Below, piece after piece: positions 1-13,014 of a DNA stretch of 64,000 nucleotides. This DNA is from Pieris napi (Eukaryota; Arthropoda; Insecta; Lepidoptera; Pieridae): assembly GCF_905475465.1 (NCBI RefSeq), contig NC_062259.1:7264501-7328500 (forward strand). The letters run 5' to 3'. The notes under the pieces were generated by a model. It was not told where the DNA came from. It saw only the letters and a list, made by a program, of their open reading frames with translations, and did no database searches. Each line of letters starts with the position of its first letter. The first letter of the stretch is position 1. A program made the translations under genes and the position numbers.

Positions 1-639
1 AGTTGACATGATGTATGCTCTTACACTGTCCCGTTGTAGAACAACATTTATTTGCCGAGTTTTATTTTCGTTCACCATTCTCTTGCTATTCGCGTATTGT
101 TATTCCTAGCACAATTATACTATCCATTACGTGGACAAACGACTATGGATTTACTCGAGATTAAAATCATGGAATAGATTATTCTTGGTATAGTTACTCG
201 TGTATAAATTGAAGTTTGTTCGAATCGACCCTTAAACGATCAAAGCCAGCCAAAGCCTGTGACTAGATGTCATCTAGCTTCAAACAAAGATTTTCATTAC
301 ATACATTTGAATATCCCAATCCCCTCCATCCCAACAACCGCCACCGAACTTAACTCGCGTTAAGCATTTATATTATTTTTTAACGTTTTTGTAAGCAAGA
401 TTTGTACCTGTTTTAAGAAACCCCTGTTAGCTGACCAAATACTAAGTAAAATTATACATAATATACATGCACACTAAATAATAATAATCTCTATTATAAT
501 CGATAATATATTACTATAATCATATATATATTTTAGTAATATAATATAATTTCTAAATAATAATTCATTGGTGCTACAGCCCTAAATGGGTCTTGACCTC
601 AGATTGCATCCGTTTATTTGATCTTTTATTTATAGACAA

Positions 640-840
640 CTGGCTGCCCCCGCGAACTTCGTTTCTCCTTAATGTGATTTTACTTAGCCTACCTTTTTAG
701 TACATACCAACATGGAACATTTTGCTATGCTACCCCAGAGACTGTTCGGTTTTCCGGAATGAAAATTTTTTAGGTTGTTCAGTGAATTTTTCTCTGTATA
801 TTGGCCTCAGAGTTCAAATCAATAGTTTTTAATATACAAA
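640..840 (+). mobile_element. lepidopteran non-autonomous repeat, copy 1
   Basis: Around 642-760 the sequence reads GCCCCCGCGAACTTCG, then TTTTACTTAGCCTACC and ATACCAACATGGAACATTTT. The same string of words recurs at 6478-6745, 13365-13610 and, inverted, 3630-3905. Confidence 0.7.
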
Positions 841-844
841 TAAA

Positions 845-1116
845 AATAGAGGCTGATCGTAGAGACGTGAAAATTAAGGGTTGTACGTATTTTATTTTTA
901 TTATGTATCATTAAAAAAATAAAAACGAAAGTTGTATAAAAACATTTTTTTTTTGATGTGGACACCCCTTATCACTTAGGGGTATTAAATATTGATAGTA
1001 GCCGATTCTCACACATACTGAATGTACATAAAAAATTTCATAAGAATCGGTCGAGACGTTTCGGAGGAGTATGGTGGGAACGAACATTATGACACGAGAA
1101 TTTTATATATTAGATT
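845..1116 (+). mobile_element. LINE-like 3' fragment
   Basis: The stretch GAGGCTGATCGTAGAGACGTG to ATAAGAATCGGTCGAGACG and ACACGAGAATTTTATATATT resembles a 3' LINE tail common in moth and butterfly genomes. Class is uncertain. Confidence 0.55.
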
Positions 1117-1127
1117 AAGTTATCAGT

Positions 1128-1290
1128 CTTCTGTGTCTGACACAGGTCATGATTTTTGCGTTTGTGACGTGGCGGTTACACGTTTTCTTTGAACGTATTA
1201 GCAAGTGCTAATTGCACCGCCGTGATTCGATCGCACGACCTCGGGGATAAGGATCGCACCCTTAAGACACTAGGCCAACACTTTATAGCT
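1128..1290 (-). mobile_element. tRNA-derived SINE fragment
   Basis: The minus strand reads GTTGGCCTAGTGTCTTAAG (box A-like) and GGTCGTGCGATCGAATC (box B-like) at tRNA-like spacing, followed by a GTGTCTGACACAG-type body seen in lepidopteran SINEs. Confidence 0.65.
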
Positions 1291-2244
1291 TTCTATGTTT
1301 TTCCAAAACGTCAGCATATATTATTACAGTTCTAACGTGGCCGGTACTACTAGTTTCTGATGGCTAAGTTGACGATATGTGTAAACATTGCTGAGTGACA
1401 AAACCATTACTGAAATTAGTGTTAACAGCCTAAAATTCTTTAATACCAACTTCAATAAAACGTAGAGTGCGACTAAAATAGCATCGGAATAGCAAATTCG
1501 TTTAACTTTTTACTGTGCCTTAAAAAAATTGTTGCGAATTTTACACGGAATATGTTATGTGTTATTTTATTATACGTGACTGTTTTTGTCTCTTAGTTAC
1601 GTAAGCATCCAAAAAAATATGTTTTTTATTGGTAAAAATGTTATACTTGGCAAATTTAAAAAAAAATCATACGTCACATTGTCCGTTGGTATAAATCGGA
1701 TTATGACGTTACGCGAAAAATATATTTTCCTTGTCTGTTTCCTGCTAGAAAAACAACACGGACAACAATTGAATAATACCAGTAGTAAACTATCAGCTTT
1801 GTTTCAATTGCCGGGACTTGTGTAGCGAGTTATCTTATACGCAGACGTTTTATACGCAGGGACGTTTACGTATCGTGACATCGCAATATAGTGATAAAGG
1901 AGAATGATAATTACGAAAACAACGTTTTTTGTGAGCACACGTTTATATAAAGAAAACGTCTACGTCACATTGGTATTGTCAACGAAGATTGGGTAACAGC
2001 TGATGGTGCTCAGTTAACACTATTCCAAATGTTAAGATAAGGTATGCGCTTCCCAATTCGTTTGCGGAGTCTACTTTCATACAGTCTAACATTGCATAAC
2101 AAAAGAACGTCTCGTGACAACCATGTTATCGCTCAGTGTCTTAAGAGATGCCTTCGCGTTATAACCTCACCGTGTTTTTGAAGACGCGTAAATTATAGTG
2201 AAGTGTCGTGATGTATTGAACATGTATTACTTTGCTGAACTGCT

Positions 2245-2400
2245 ATGGCGAATTACTTTAGATGGAAAAAGGGGAAAAGGGATGACGATATGCTCCTTTC
2301 TGAAAAGCCTCGAAGTCGATCCCTAGACCCGAGGTCCTTAGAATTGAGCGGTATACGTCTTGTTGCTCAGAACTATTATCAAGATCAACATAATGTACAG
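2245..2400 (+). CDS. SNF4Agamma: AMPK gamma alternative first coding exon (distal isoform)
   Basis: An ATG at 2245 opens 52 codons beginning MANYFRWKKGKRDDD, containing PRSRSLDPRSLEL, and ending at a CAG/GTGATA donor in phase 0. It can join only a phase-0 acceptor, and the microexon at 5662 provides one. The peptide is basic and looks coding, unlike the intron that follows. An upstream out-of-frame ATG at 2222 overlaps the start. No promoter element was recognised. Assignment to this gene rests on phase, orientation and the SLD-type motif shared with the other gamma N-termini. Confidence 0.7.
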
Positions 2401-5400
2401 GTGATATTTTTTTTATTTAGGAGAATTAACCATGCGTGTTGTAATAGTTTTATTACCCGACCTCCTATTATACATTTGTTGAACATTTTCAACATAAATT
2501 CTCCAACGTTTTATGACTAACTGAGTTTATCCTGTGTTTATGACTTAAAGCAATGACGGCATCGTTGTTGAATACCTACTTTTATATTTCCTTTGGTTTA
2601 AAACACTGTTTACTATTTCGCTGAAAAAATAATAATATTATTTCCTCAAAGTTCGTTTTATACTTTGTCTTATGCAATGTACAATAGTACTCAGACAGAA
2701 TTGGTTTATAGTCTGTACATAACTTATCAAACTGGACAGAAGGGAAGACAATCACGGTTTATTTTGATAAGATGTTAATACGTGATAAGGTGGTCAGCGT
2801 AGGTATGTTTATTGTTGTCAACCGTTATCAACGGATCGCAAATGTGTTTTAATTGCAAAGTACCTAGCATAAAAGTCACGTCCTTGCTTTGATTTACGGT
2901 TATAAACAAAGGCGTTGCCTAATGAATAGATAAACATTTTCTTTAGTTATGTTAGAGTTCAATTTGTTTTTAATTACATTTCGGCCACGAAATCAATTTA
3001 AATGAGGTTATGTTTTAAATCAATTTGTGTAGATTTTATACTTATTATATAACTAGTGTATATATTTTCAAGTTAATTATAAAATACGGTATTATATTTA
3101 GATATTTCCATTTTTTCCTTATATGTCATACTTTAAATAGGAGAGTTAATTAAATATCGGAAAATTCATGCACATTAAATGTTTATTCCTAAATTATCTT
3201 ACATTATATAAAGTTGCTCACAACGAGTTCAAATTATTCTAATATCTTATATATAATGGTGGCGGTTAACCGCGTGTCAGTTCTTTTGTTTTACAATTAC
3301 TTCAAAGACAATGTCATTTAAGTATACGTGTCTGAAAATACATAGCTATTTGGTGAAGTTTTATTATTTTAATGCTAAAAAATAAATTTTTAGAGACTTT
3401 TGGCCCAGGGTCGTGTTCTGCTCAACCATTATTACTTAAGTTATTTTGACTTCATTAGCCTGTTTTAATAGAAATTCAATCCGTTTCCGATTCATCGTGA
3501 TTATAATATTCAAATTCATATTTTTGGACATGAAACACGTTTCACATACTATTGTTTGTTTTTTAGGCAAAAATGGGTCTTAATTTGATGAAAGTTAGAT
3601 AATTATTTAAAATATGCCATATCTTTATTGTATTTTATTGTATTTAAATTAATCGCAAAATGTGTTGATAAACACAAAACTTGGAGACGGCTGGACCGAT
3701 TCGAGTAATTTTTTATGGACAGAAAAATTGGAAAAATGTATGTAAAAAAAATATAAATAATAAATTGAAAAATTTATTTTTATTACTACTTAGGTCTGAA
3801 AAAGCGAACAGTTTTTATGAGGTAGCATAGAAAAATGTTCCGTATGTTGGTATGTAAACAGGTAGACTTAGTAGAAAAATCACATTAAGTCTATTTAAAC
3901 AAATTCTCTTTCGTCTCTTTCTGTCAAATTATGTTTACGCTGTGATGAAAAGAAACAGATGAGGTAGTTAAAATGATGTGATAGGACATATTAACTTTTC
4001 TTCTACTTGACATTTTTAATAACTTATTAGGTAACATTTTTATTCAGTTTTGAATATTTTTAAACATGCTTTATAAAATATATATGATTACTATCGAGTT
4101 GTCATTTTTATCGTGATGGATTAATGACCAGTGACGTTTCTGCCATTTCAAATTCCCTAAAATTTGATTTAAAGAAAGAAACTAAACTGGTGTGAGACAA
4201 GTATTTAAGTCCGTTTCACTGGCATTATAAAATACTAGTACGTTTTAATTTTTGCGCAAGTAATCCGAGGGATATTCTATAATGAACTTTATTTTTACGA
4301 AATATAACCGCTATTATATATGTTACATTTTAAAGTAATTTAAAAAGAATGTATTCATTCTTTTTGAATATAAAAAACACGATTATCATTCGATTTCCGT
4401 GTGTTTTATTCATATTGTAATTTGAAGAGCAATCTATTGTACTAAAGATTATTGCTGTTATGATGAATACAAACTATACAAATTACCATGACCCATGGGT
4501 TACTGTATGTGAACTGGAGTATCAAAGTATATTGCTACAGAAAACTGTACACGTGCTTTAGTTACCATGCATGTATAACAGACAATAACTTGTAATATTT
4601 TACTTGTGTCAATTCTGGAGACATCCAAAAGTGTCTGATAACAATTATTTCTTCATAAATAGCTTGGCCAGAATTTTTCTGCCAACAACATTAAATATGA
4701 GTATCTTGTCATGTATGTTGGTGAATCCTGTTTTTAATTCAATGTCCGATATGTATTTATATCACTTGGATGTGCTTCTGAATTTTTGTACTTTAGAATC
4801 AGACTTTATTAGATTAGTGTTAATTCGGTTACTATTTTATACTATTGTATAAAATAGCGATATTTGGCCAGCATTACACCTTCAATGCAGGGAAACGGAT
4901 AATTTAATTTAATATTTTAAGGTAATTTTCATAAATATCGCCTGAAAACTACACTTCTTGCAAAATACTTCGCAGGAAAACGCTATTTTGATAGCTCATT
5001 AACTTGCTGTGAACTCAATATCCGGTGTAATTAATGAGTATTTTAGTATAAAACCAATTTGTTCTTTAGTTATTACTAGCCTTGGATAGGATTACATAAT
5101 AGTTATTTTATAATTAGTCCTAATATTACTGAAATGAGACGTGACAATATGCTAATAACTCGAAGGACAAACAAAGAGGATTTAAACTATTAATATATTG
5201 TACACACTACTCAGTAGGACACCTATTGTCAATAAATACCACTGTTATCTCGTTGTATTTGTTGTATTTTCTCATTCATGTATGTTTATAAGATGGAAAA
5301 TAATAGAATTGCTTTTATTTTTGTATGAACAGGGTCAAGGGAATTTACATGATTTGTTGGTTGTACATATAATTTTAGACACGTTTATATGTCAGTTTTA

Positions 5401-8400
5401 GTCTTAAGTAAGTTATAAGTGAATGCAACGTTGATTCTTGTCATGTTTGCTATGTAAAGGCTTTAGGCGTATTGAAAAGTGTTTTTTAACGAATTTTTTA
5501 AATAAGGATTATCCATTTTTTTATACCATTCAATATTATTTGACATTTCCAATTTACATTTTTGTATTCTCTTTTAATAGTAGTAGTAGCATTAATTTTT
5601 TGCACGTCCCTTCAATTGCACATTTTTATTTTTTTATTTATTTTCTTTTCTATTTTTACAGAGAGCGGGAAATCAGTCTCATCACCACGCAGGTGAGTTT
5701 TTTTGTTACTTTTTGTGATAAACAAGTAAAAACTTTAAGGTAAATAGCGAGATTTTTATTTTACCTGTGGTGTCTTCGTTGCAGACTCTGTAAATGGACT
5801 ATTAACAAAATTTAATTCAAAATCGTAGCTCCTTAGAGCGTTGTAAATATCAACTCTTCAGCTTTATATTATAAATATGGATACAGCATTAATGTTGAAA
5901 TACGATTTAACTCTGTTTTATTTCAACACCATAATCCCATTAGTAAAGAAAATTTTTCGTAAAACACTTTCGTATAATATCCGCTGTTCTATTATTTATC
6001 AAGCTTAATCCTATGTTCTAATAATACCGTGCCTTAAAATTGTATTTTAAGCTTCTTATAAATCACACATAATATCTTTATAACGTTTATAAGACTTTTT
6101 ATGATACGGGTATACAAACGTTTCTCATAATTTTCGCTATTTGAATTATTTCTTGGCAGTTTGTTTCAACAATTGCGTTGATTCTTTAGTAGTGAATTTG
6201 TTCTATTTGGACCGCAGTAGCTATTTTGAAATTTAATTATATAAAATAACAATTCCTGTTTCTATTAGCCACTGTTTTTGTAATGTTGAAAATAGACGAT
6301 GTAATTATATGAAGTAATTTTTTTTAAATATAATACCAAATAATGCGCTTAAAGAGCCTGATAGTCTAAAATAGGCTTCGGCCTAACCTTATTTTTTAAT
6401 TTATTTATTTGAGAGAAAACAAGAGGTCAATAATCTGAGCTCTCTAAGGTGTAGGTATTAAAATTTATATATTAAACCAACTGCCCCGCGAACCGTTTTG
6501 CCTTATTATGAGCTTTTACTTAGCCTACCTTTTAGTAGCTACATATGCCACATTTTGGTATGCTACTAAGTATGCAAATGCAATGTATGTACATACAATT
6601 GTTTTTAGTATATTTTTTTTAATTTTCTCACCATAAAATCCTCACATTTCAAGCAATAAAGTTAAAAAATACTCGAATTGGTTTAGCCGATTTCAAGTTA
6701 TGCGCTTAGCAACATAATTTGCATTTAATTTTTATTTATATAGATTTAGAGGTCGAGCTTTAGCTGCACCTTTTCCCAGACTAAAGACAAACTATCGCCA
6801 AATCGATACCAATGTGCGTTGTTAAGATTGTAGCACGTCTCACCCTCCCGTATTCGAAATATCAAGTACACTTCCTACATTCATTAAGCTTATATATACT
6901 TGTATAGTTTTAGTGTTATATATCTCCTAATATTCCTTAGCACCAAACGGAAATTATTTCCATACCAATAAAAAAATATGTTTACATCTACAGCAGTTTG
7001 ATAGAATACAGCTGTTGAGCAAAGTACGATTTAATAAATGGTTGTGCTATTTATTTTTCAAAGCGTATTCTTCCTTTATTGAATAAACAAAAGCCAATTG
7101 AAAGATATCACATAAACGTATAAAAGTCAGTACGTGAAATGAACTAGGTTTTATTCTTTGATTAGGAGATTTAAACATTAACTAACATTATATATATACG
7201 TATATATAATCGTTAGGATACAAAAATTACCCGTTTATATATTAATAATAGTTATATTAATAATAGTTTAGTAACCTATGCTCATTAAACATGCGATACT
7301 AACCCTGAGGTTGTGGGTTCGCACCCCAGTGACTAATAGTTTTTTCCATGAGCATGAGTAACAAGCCCGTATGGTAAGGACCGCAGGGAAACAGGCACAA
7401 AGACAATTCGAGTGAGGCATATAACGCTGATTACTTACTTGACCTAAATATGGATCAATGAACATGTCCCCATGCTCCTTTGGGCTTAGAACTACCTAGT
7501 GTAATATATCAGATTGCAGCAACGTCTTTCCTTAGATCAATCAAATTAGTCATCATTTTAAAAATATTATATTGTGTTTACGCTGTGATGAAAAGCAGAT
7601 GCGTACTTTAGTTAAAACGGTGCAATTAGACTGATTTAGTTTTAATGACTAGTTCCTAACTTTGACTTTATATAATTAAATAATATACCAAACGTATGAA
7701 AACTGATTCAATCCATCTACTGGTCGTTATGAGATAATTTCTTATATAAACCCTTAATAATATTGAAAGGTCACTAACAGTATACACTTTGGTATATTAT
7801 ATTAGGTTTGTATAAGTGTACATAAGTTTATTTCCGTAAGCTAAAAGAGATCGTTTTCCTATGTTTTTATAAATTTATCGGAACTTACATCGTAAAAAGC
7901 ACCGTTTTCCATTTGTAAAATGTGAGGATGGGGGGCAGGTAGGTTTTAAAATCTTCTTGTGCTACCACTCCATTACTGGAGATTGGCCGTCAGTCTCGTG
8001 AAGCGTGTCTTGTCTTACAGCAACTCTTCTGCAGACGTAATTCCGGTCCACTCCCTAACATTACAAAGCCAAGGTTTTATAATCAGTGTTTTCCTCTCTT
8101 ATTGTTTGACGCAGAAAGGGATAACCCGATGTTTGGAGTATTTTATCGTTTATCGTTTTCGGTTAGTAAAATTTAATAAGAGGTGATGCTTCGTTAATGA
8201 AGCCTTGAAAAGTGCACCAGTATCAATATGCAATTAATTGGGAATACGAAACCATTTTGTTTATGCGTTAAGATGCACAGTTATTATGAGTGAAATGTGA
8301 ATTTATGCAATGATTTTGTATTTATGCTTAGTACCCGGTCTTTGGCAACATTGGTGTTATTTGTAAAATTCAATAATTATTAAGCAATTAATTACACTAA

Positions 8401-11400
8401 ATTAATTAACTAGCTAAGTTTTAATTAATACTGGATATATAGTTATGTATTTGTGCTTATCAGTAAAATTTGTGTCTTTTGATGAAACGTTGCAATACCT
8501 ACTGGTTTTATTAGACATTTGGTTATGCAATCATTTTTAGAATTGTGTGTTAGTGTAAACACAATCCTATAAATGAATTTAAATAAAGAGGATAAATTAT
8601 TGAAAAACAGAATAGTTTTATTGATAAATAAGTATAAACAGTTTTATTGATAAACAGAAATAGTTTCCAAATAGTTAAATCGTGTTTTGTCGCGGTTATT
8701 AATTTTTAAAGTAAAACGTTAGTGATAAGGACAAACATTAGTTACTGAAGACTAATGATTAACATGACTAGATATTACATAATGTACACTTATTTTATAT
8801 ATTTCATCTTAATATAGGCAATTCTAGCAATTAGATAACGAGCAAACCCGACACACGTCTTAAAAAACATTTTATTGAAACTAAACCATTGTCGAATCCA
8901 CTTGAACCAACACAGTAATGTTCATCAAAATCGGTCCGTTTAAGGGGAGTTTAATTAAAACACGCACATAAGACATCACTACATAGTATAAAACAAAGTC
9001 GCTTTCTCTGTCCCTATATCCCTATGTATGCTTAAATCTTTAAAAAGATTTTGATGCGGTTTTTTAAATAGATAGAGTGATTGAAGAGGAAGGTTAAATG
9101 TATAATAACAACCATTAAATAATGGAGAAATACTGTTATTTTTGAGGATTCTAATGTTATGTCGTAAATAATTATGCATTGCAAACGCAGGCTGAACCCA
9201 ACGAGATTTATCAAAATAATGTACTAAGTATTGTACACATTGAAAAGGTCTACAGAATACTTCGCGATGGTATATGTCTATCTCTTATGGATATCCCACA
9301 ATACTTTTTTTTGTGATTTACTTTTTACGACAAATAATGGGTAATTTTCGAAACGATTTTAACCAAAACAGCATTAATCCTTATCCAATTAAATACCGTG
9401 CGAAGCCGTGGCGGGTCGCTAGTATGTATATATATATTAAAAAATATTATTCCAAAGGTACATTATGTATATCAAAGACACAAGCTACACATTTTTATAA
9501 CCCTATCATTTAGCCACAATTAATGAATAAGATAACTTTGAGTCTAATACATTTAACATTTTAAATACATTCTATAAAATAAGGTCATTCAAAAATGTAT
9601 CAACCAACAAGGATACTCGTGAACTCACATTTAATTATACTTAATAAACCGAGTCTGACTAGAGAAAGTATTTACTAAGATATTTTAATGAGAATAAAGT
9701 AATTAATAAGATTTTAAGTAAGTTACACGGTTGGTTCAGCTGTTAAAATAAACAGTACTATTATATTACGCAGTTGCACAAATGAACGCAAGAATTCTCA
9801 CAATGTTCTGGAGTGTTATAAGCAGAAATTTTTTTTCATACGTAGTACTATTCTTAAGTATGTATCCGTCCTAAACCTTATTGTAAAAATCAACACTTGC
9901 AATACGACGCAGTCTGCGACTGGGGACATACCAACACAGATTCCATATCACTAAACACAATAATATAACCGCTATCGGTCGCGTGCTCATACTCCACGCG
10001 ACCAATATTATGATTCGCGTATAATATTATAATGAAGTCTGCCTTCTCGTTCCCTCTCTTATTTATATTGCTAACTTAGTATTCCCACGGTTGCCGTGAG
10101 TGTATGACGCGTCGCGACAAACTCGAGCCAAATTATACGATAAAACTTGGTGACTTAAAGAAATTGTGTAAATTTGTGGGCATGTATTTAACCCGGATCT
10201 CAAATTAAGACTTTTTAGTTCAACAATCACAAGATAACGTGTTGTTATGAGCACATGCATCTTGGCGCATTGCTGTTGTTTACAAAAAATATTTGCTCCA
10301 AGCATTAATCGCAAGCTGAATATTGTTAAAATATTTATTACCCATTCATTGGTGCCAAATAATTGTTATGAATTATACAGCTGCTATTTACTTTTAGATT
10401 TTAAATAAATTGTGTACTAGAATTATAAATTTAAAATTTTATAAGTACATACATATATCATGTAGTGTGTTATCAAAAATGACATTTTAATAAATTTACG
10501 TAAGGGATACAATAATTGTAATTAATAAATTTTAATAACAGAATTACTTATTAATGTGTATCTGTATTTGATTTTTCATGGTTTAATGTACTTCAAGGAG
10601 TGCAATATTCCTACCTAACAATAATCTTTAGCAAATATTTACAACGCTGTAGAGATATGCAAAGTCCGCTACTATTAGTGTTTGTATTTGAGTAATAAAT
10701 TCAATATATATTACACAATTATACTTAAGACACATAGAAGATATCGAGGTTTTTGATATTCGCTAATCAGTTTTGTATTACGTTTGAAGGTTACTAAAAA
10801 ATTTCAGATAAAGAATATTGTAAAGGTAGTACTATGATTCTACACGATGAATGGAGTGCTAAGTAATGAACCTGTTCCTTTATATGGAAAACGATCTCAA
10901 TTGGTTAGTCTTAAATGAAAAAGGTCGGCACTTACAGTAGTTAATCGTATAAATGTCATTTTTTACACATCTTAGTTACAAAAATAAAACCATAGGTAAT
11001 AGAAAAAAACGTATAGACCTCTAACCTTAAACAAAAATATATGGATAATCGGCGTGAGTAAAAGAAAATGGCATATAATATATAATATAATCTATAGGGT
11101 ACTAAATGTTTGGTATTTTTTAAATTATACTTTCTTTATATTCTATAATACAAACTACAAAAGCATTGGGTCGTGAACCGACCCTGATATTTTTTTGTAT
11201 ACTTCGTTGGCCTTCGATTCTTTTAAAGGTACCTTTTTTTCACTTAAATCGTATCTTTATTGACATACGATTTCTCCGTCACTTCCATAATAGTATACAA
11301 GTTACACTTCCGTTTATAGTATGTTTTTTACTAATAGTTGTTCATAATGGTCATAGATTAATAATAAAAGTTCACCTTTTATTTCATCGAAGTACCAATC

Positions 11401-12976
11401 AATAAATCATTAGCATTTGCATTGCGATTATTTGGCATGTCTTTTAACTATTATCCTTTTAACTTTATGTTAATTGCCAGAAATATAAAATTATTCATAT
11501 TATTCAGGAAAAAACTTGTGAAAATGTAAGTGATATCGATAATAAAAATGCGGGCAATAACAAGCTTTTTTAGTAAGAGTCGATCCCGACAGAATTCCGC
11601 GTCACTGGATGAAGATGATAATTCCCTCAGTGATGTTTTGAACTATGTTCCGAGGCCGAAAGAAGCACCACCAGAGACGAATAGACCCAGTAAAGCAATT
11701 CCTATTGAACGAAGAAGCTCTTGCAATAGAAGTTATCGTGCAGGGTCGTCGAGGTCCTCTGAGCGTAGGTCCTACGAGCGTTCGATAAGTCCTAAGGATC
11801 GATGTAACATTTTCGCTTCCTCGCTCGATGGTCATCAAGACTATAGTTGCGTGCATTATACTCAACATGGAGATAGCAGACGCAGATATGAGGAGGATAC
11901 TAAGTACTCAAAAAGTCTACAGAGTTCCCGTCATGATTACCGATATTTCGTATCGCCTCTGTTCGATGATGTTATGGACGAAGGGCAGGAGAATGAGTTC
12001 GATAAATGTGAACAGTACGGTGAAATAAGCTTCAGTCTTAATAACCCTCAAATAAATCAAAAAGAGGGTGCCGATAACAAAAGTTTCTTGAAAAAAGTTA
12101 CAGAGACAGTAACTCGTAAAACTAAAACTGAAAGACGTGGGTCTAGCTCCGGAAGCAGTAGTTACAAAAATTCAATTCATGAATTGATACGAACATTTTC
12201 CAAAAAAGTAGGTCACTGGCGCCACGATCGGGGTGAAGGTCGACGGGGGTCATGCGCTGTCCCCACGACCACAAATATTGAAGATGTTGAATCCACGAAA
12301 TACCGATCTCGGTCGAAATCTTTGGATGCTCACTTCATACACAAGCTTCCTGGTCATTCGATTCTAGACGATTGCGGCGCTACATATGCAATATTTGATG
12401 AAATTGTAAGACAAGGTAATATTATAACATATATAATAATTACGGGGTTTAACCTAAAATTTTAACCAAAATTAAACATAGTTCCTTTGGCACAATCTTT
12501 CGCTTCTCATTTTGCACACTCTAAAATTGATATAAATTATTTTAGTGACGTATATATTATGAGCGTCACTCTTATATATGGACCAGTTGGCCTAGCCATT
12601 GAATGTATATGACCTTTGTCTAATTTCCTGCGTTCAAGTTGTTTGAAAACCTTTAGTATTATCGCGTATTGATAATACAAATAAGCAGGTTATAAGCGGA
12701 ATGTATAAGAAAGTATATTTTGATTATTAAAATATCATCAATTGCATAGTTCCTAGCTATGAAAGACGAAGTGAAAAGTGAGCTATTGACATAAGATTTA
12801 AAAACTGGGAAATCATTCCGTTTTTTCTTAAATGATTTCTATTAAAAATATATTAACACACATTTGGCCGCGGTTACGTTAAATTTGCGGGTTCTTAGAG
12901 ATTATTTACACTTGTATTTAATGTGGGTGAACTAATCTATGCTCTCTTGCTCTGCGGCACGTCTTGTGCTTAAACT

Positions 12977-13014
<38 letters not shown>

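Larger units (their letters stand above)
1..2244. other. upstream flank with repeats
   Basis: Apart from the repeat pieces listed at 640-1290, I see no gene. The promoter of the distal AMPK gamma form should lie near its end, but no motif was recognised. Confidence 0.4.

Noticed and set aside
7181..7215. Palindromic TATATATACGTATATATA
   Set aside because: It is a simple AT-alternating run; self-complementarity is expected.
41..11405. Many short frames in the 5' third of the window
   Set aside because: Apart from the exon at 2245 and the microexon at 5662 they are AT-rich, low-complexity or lie in repeats.
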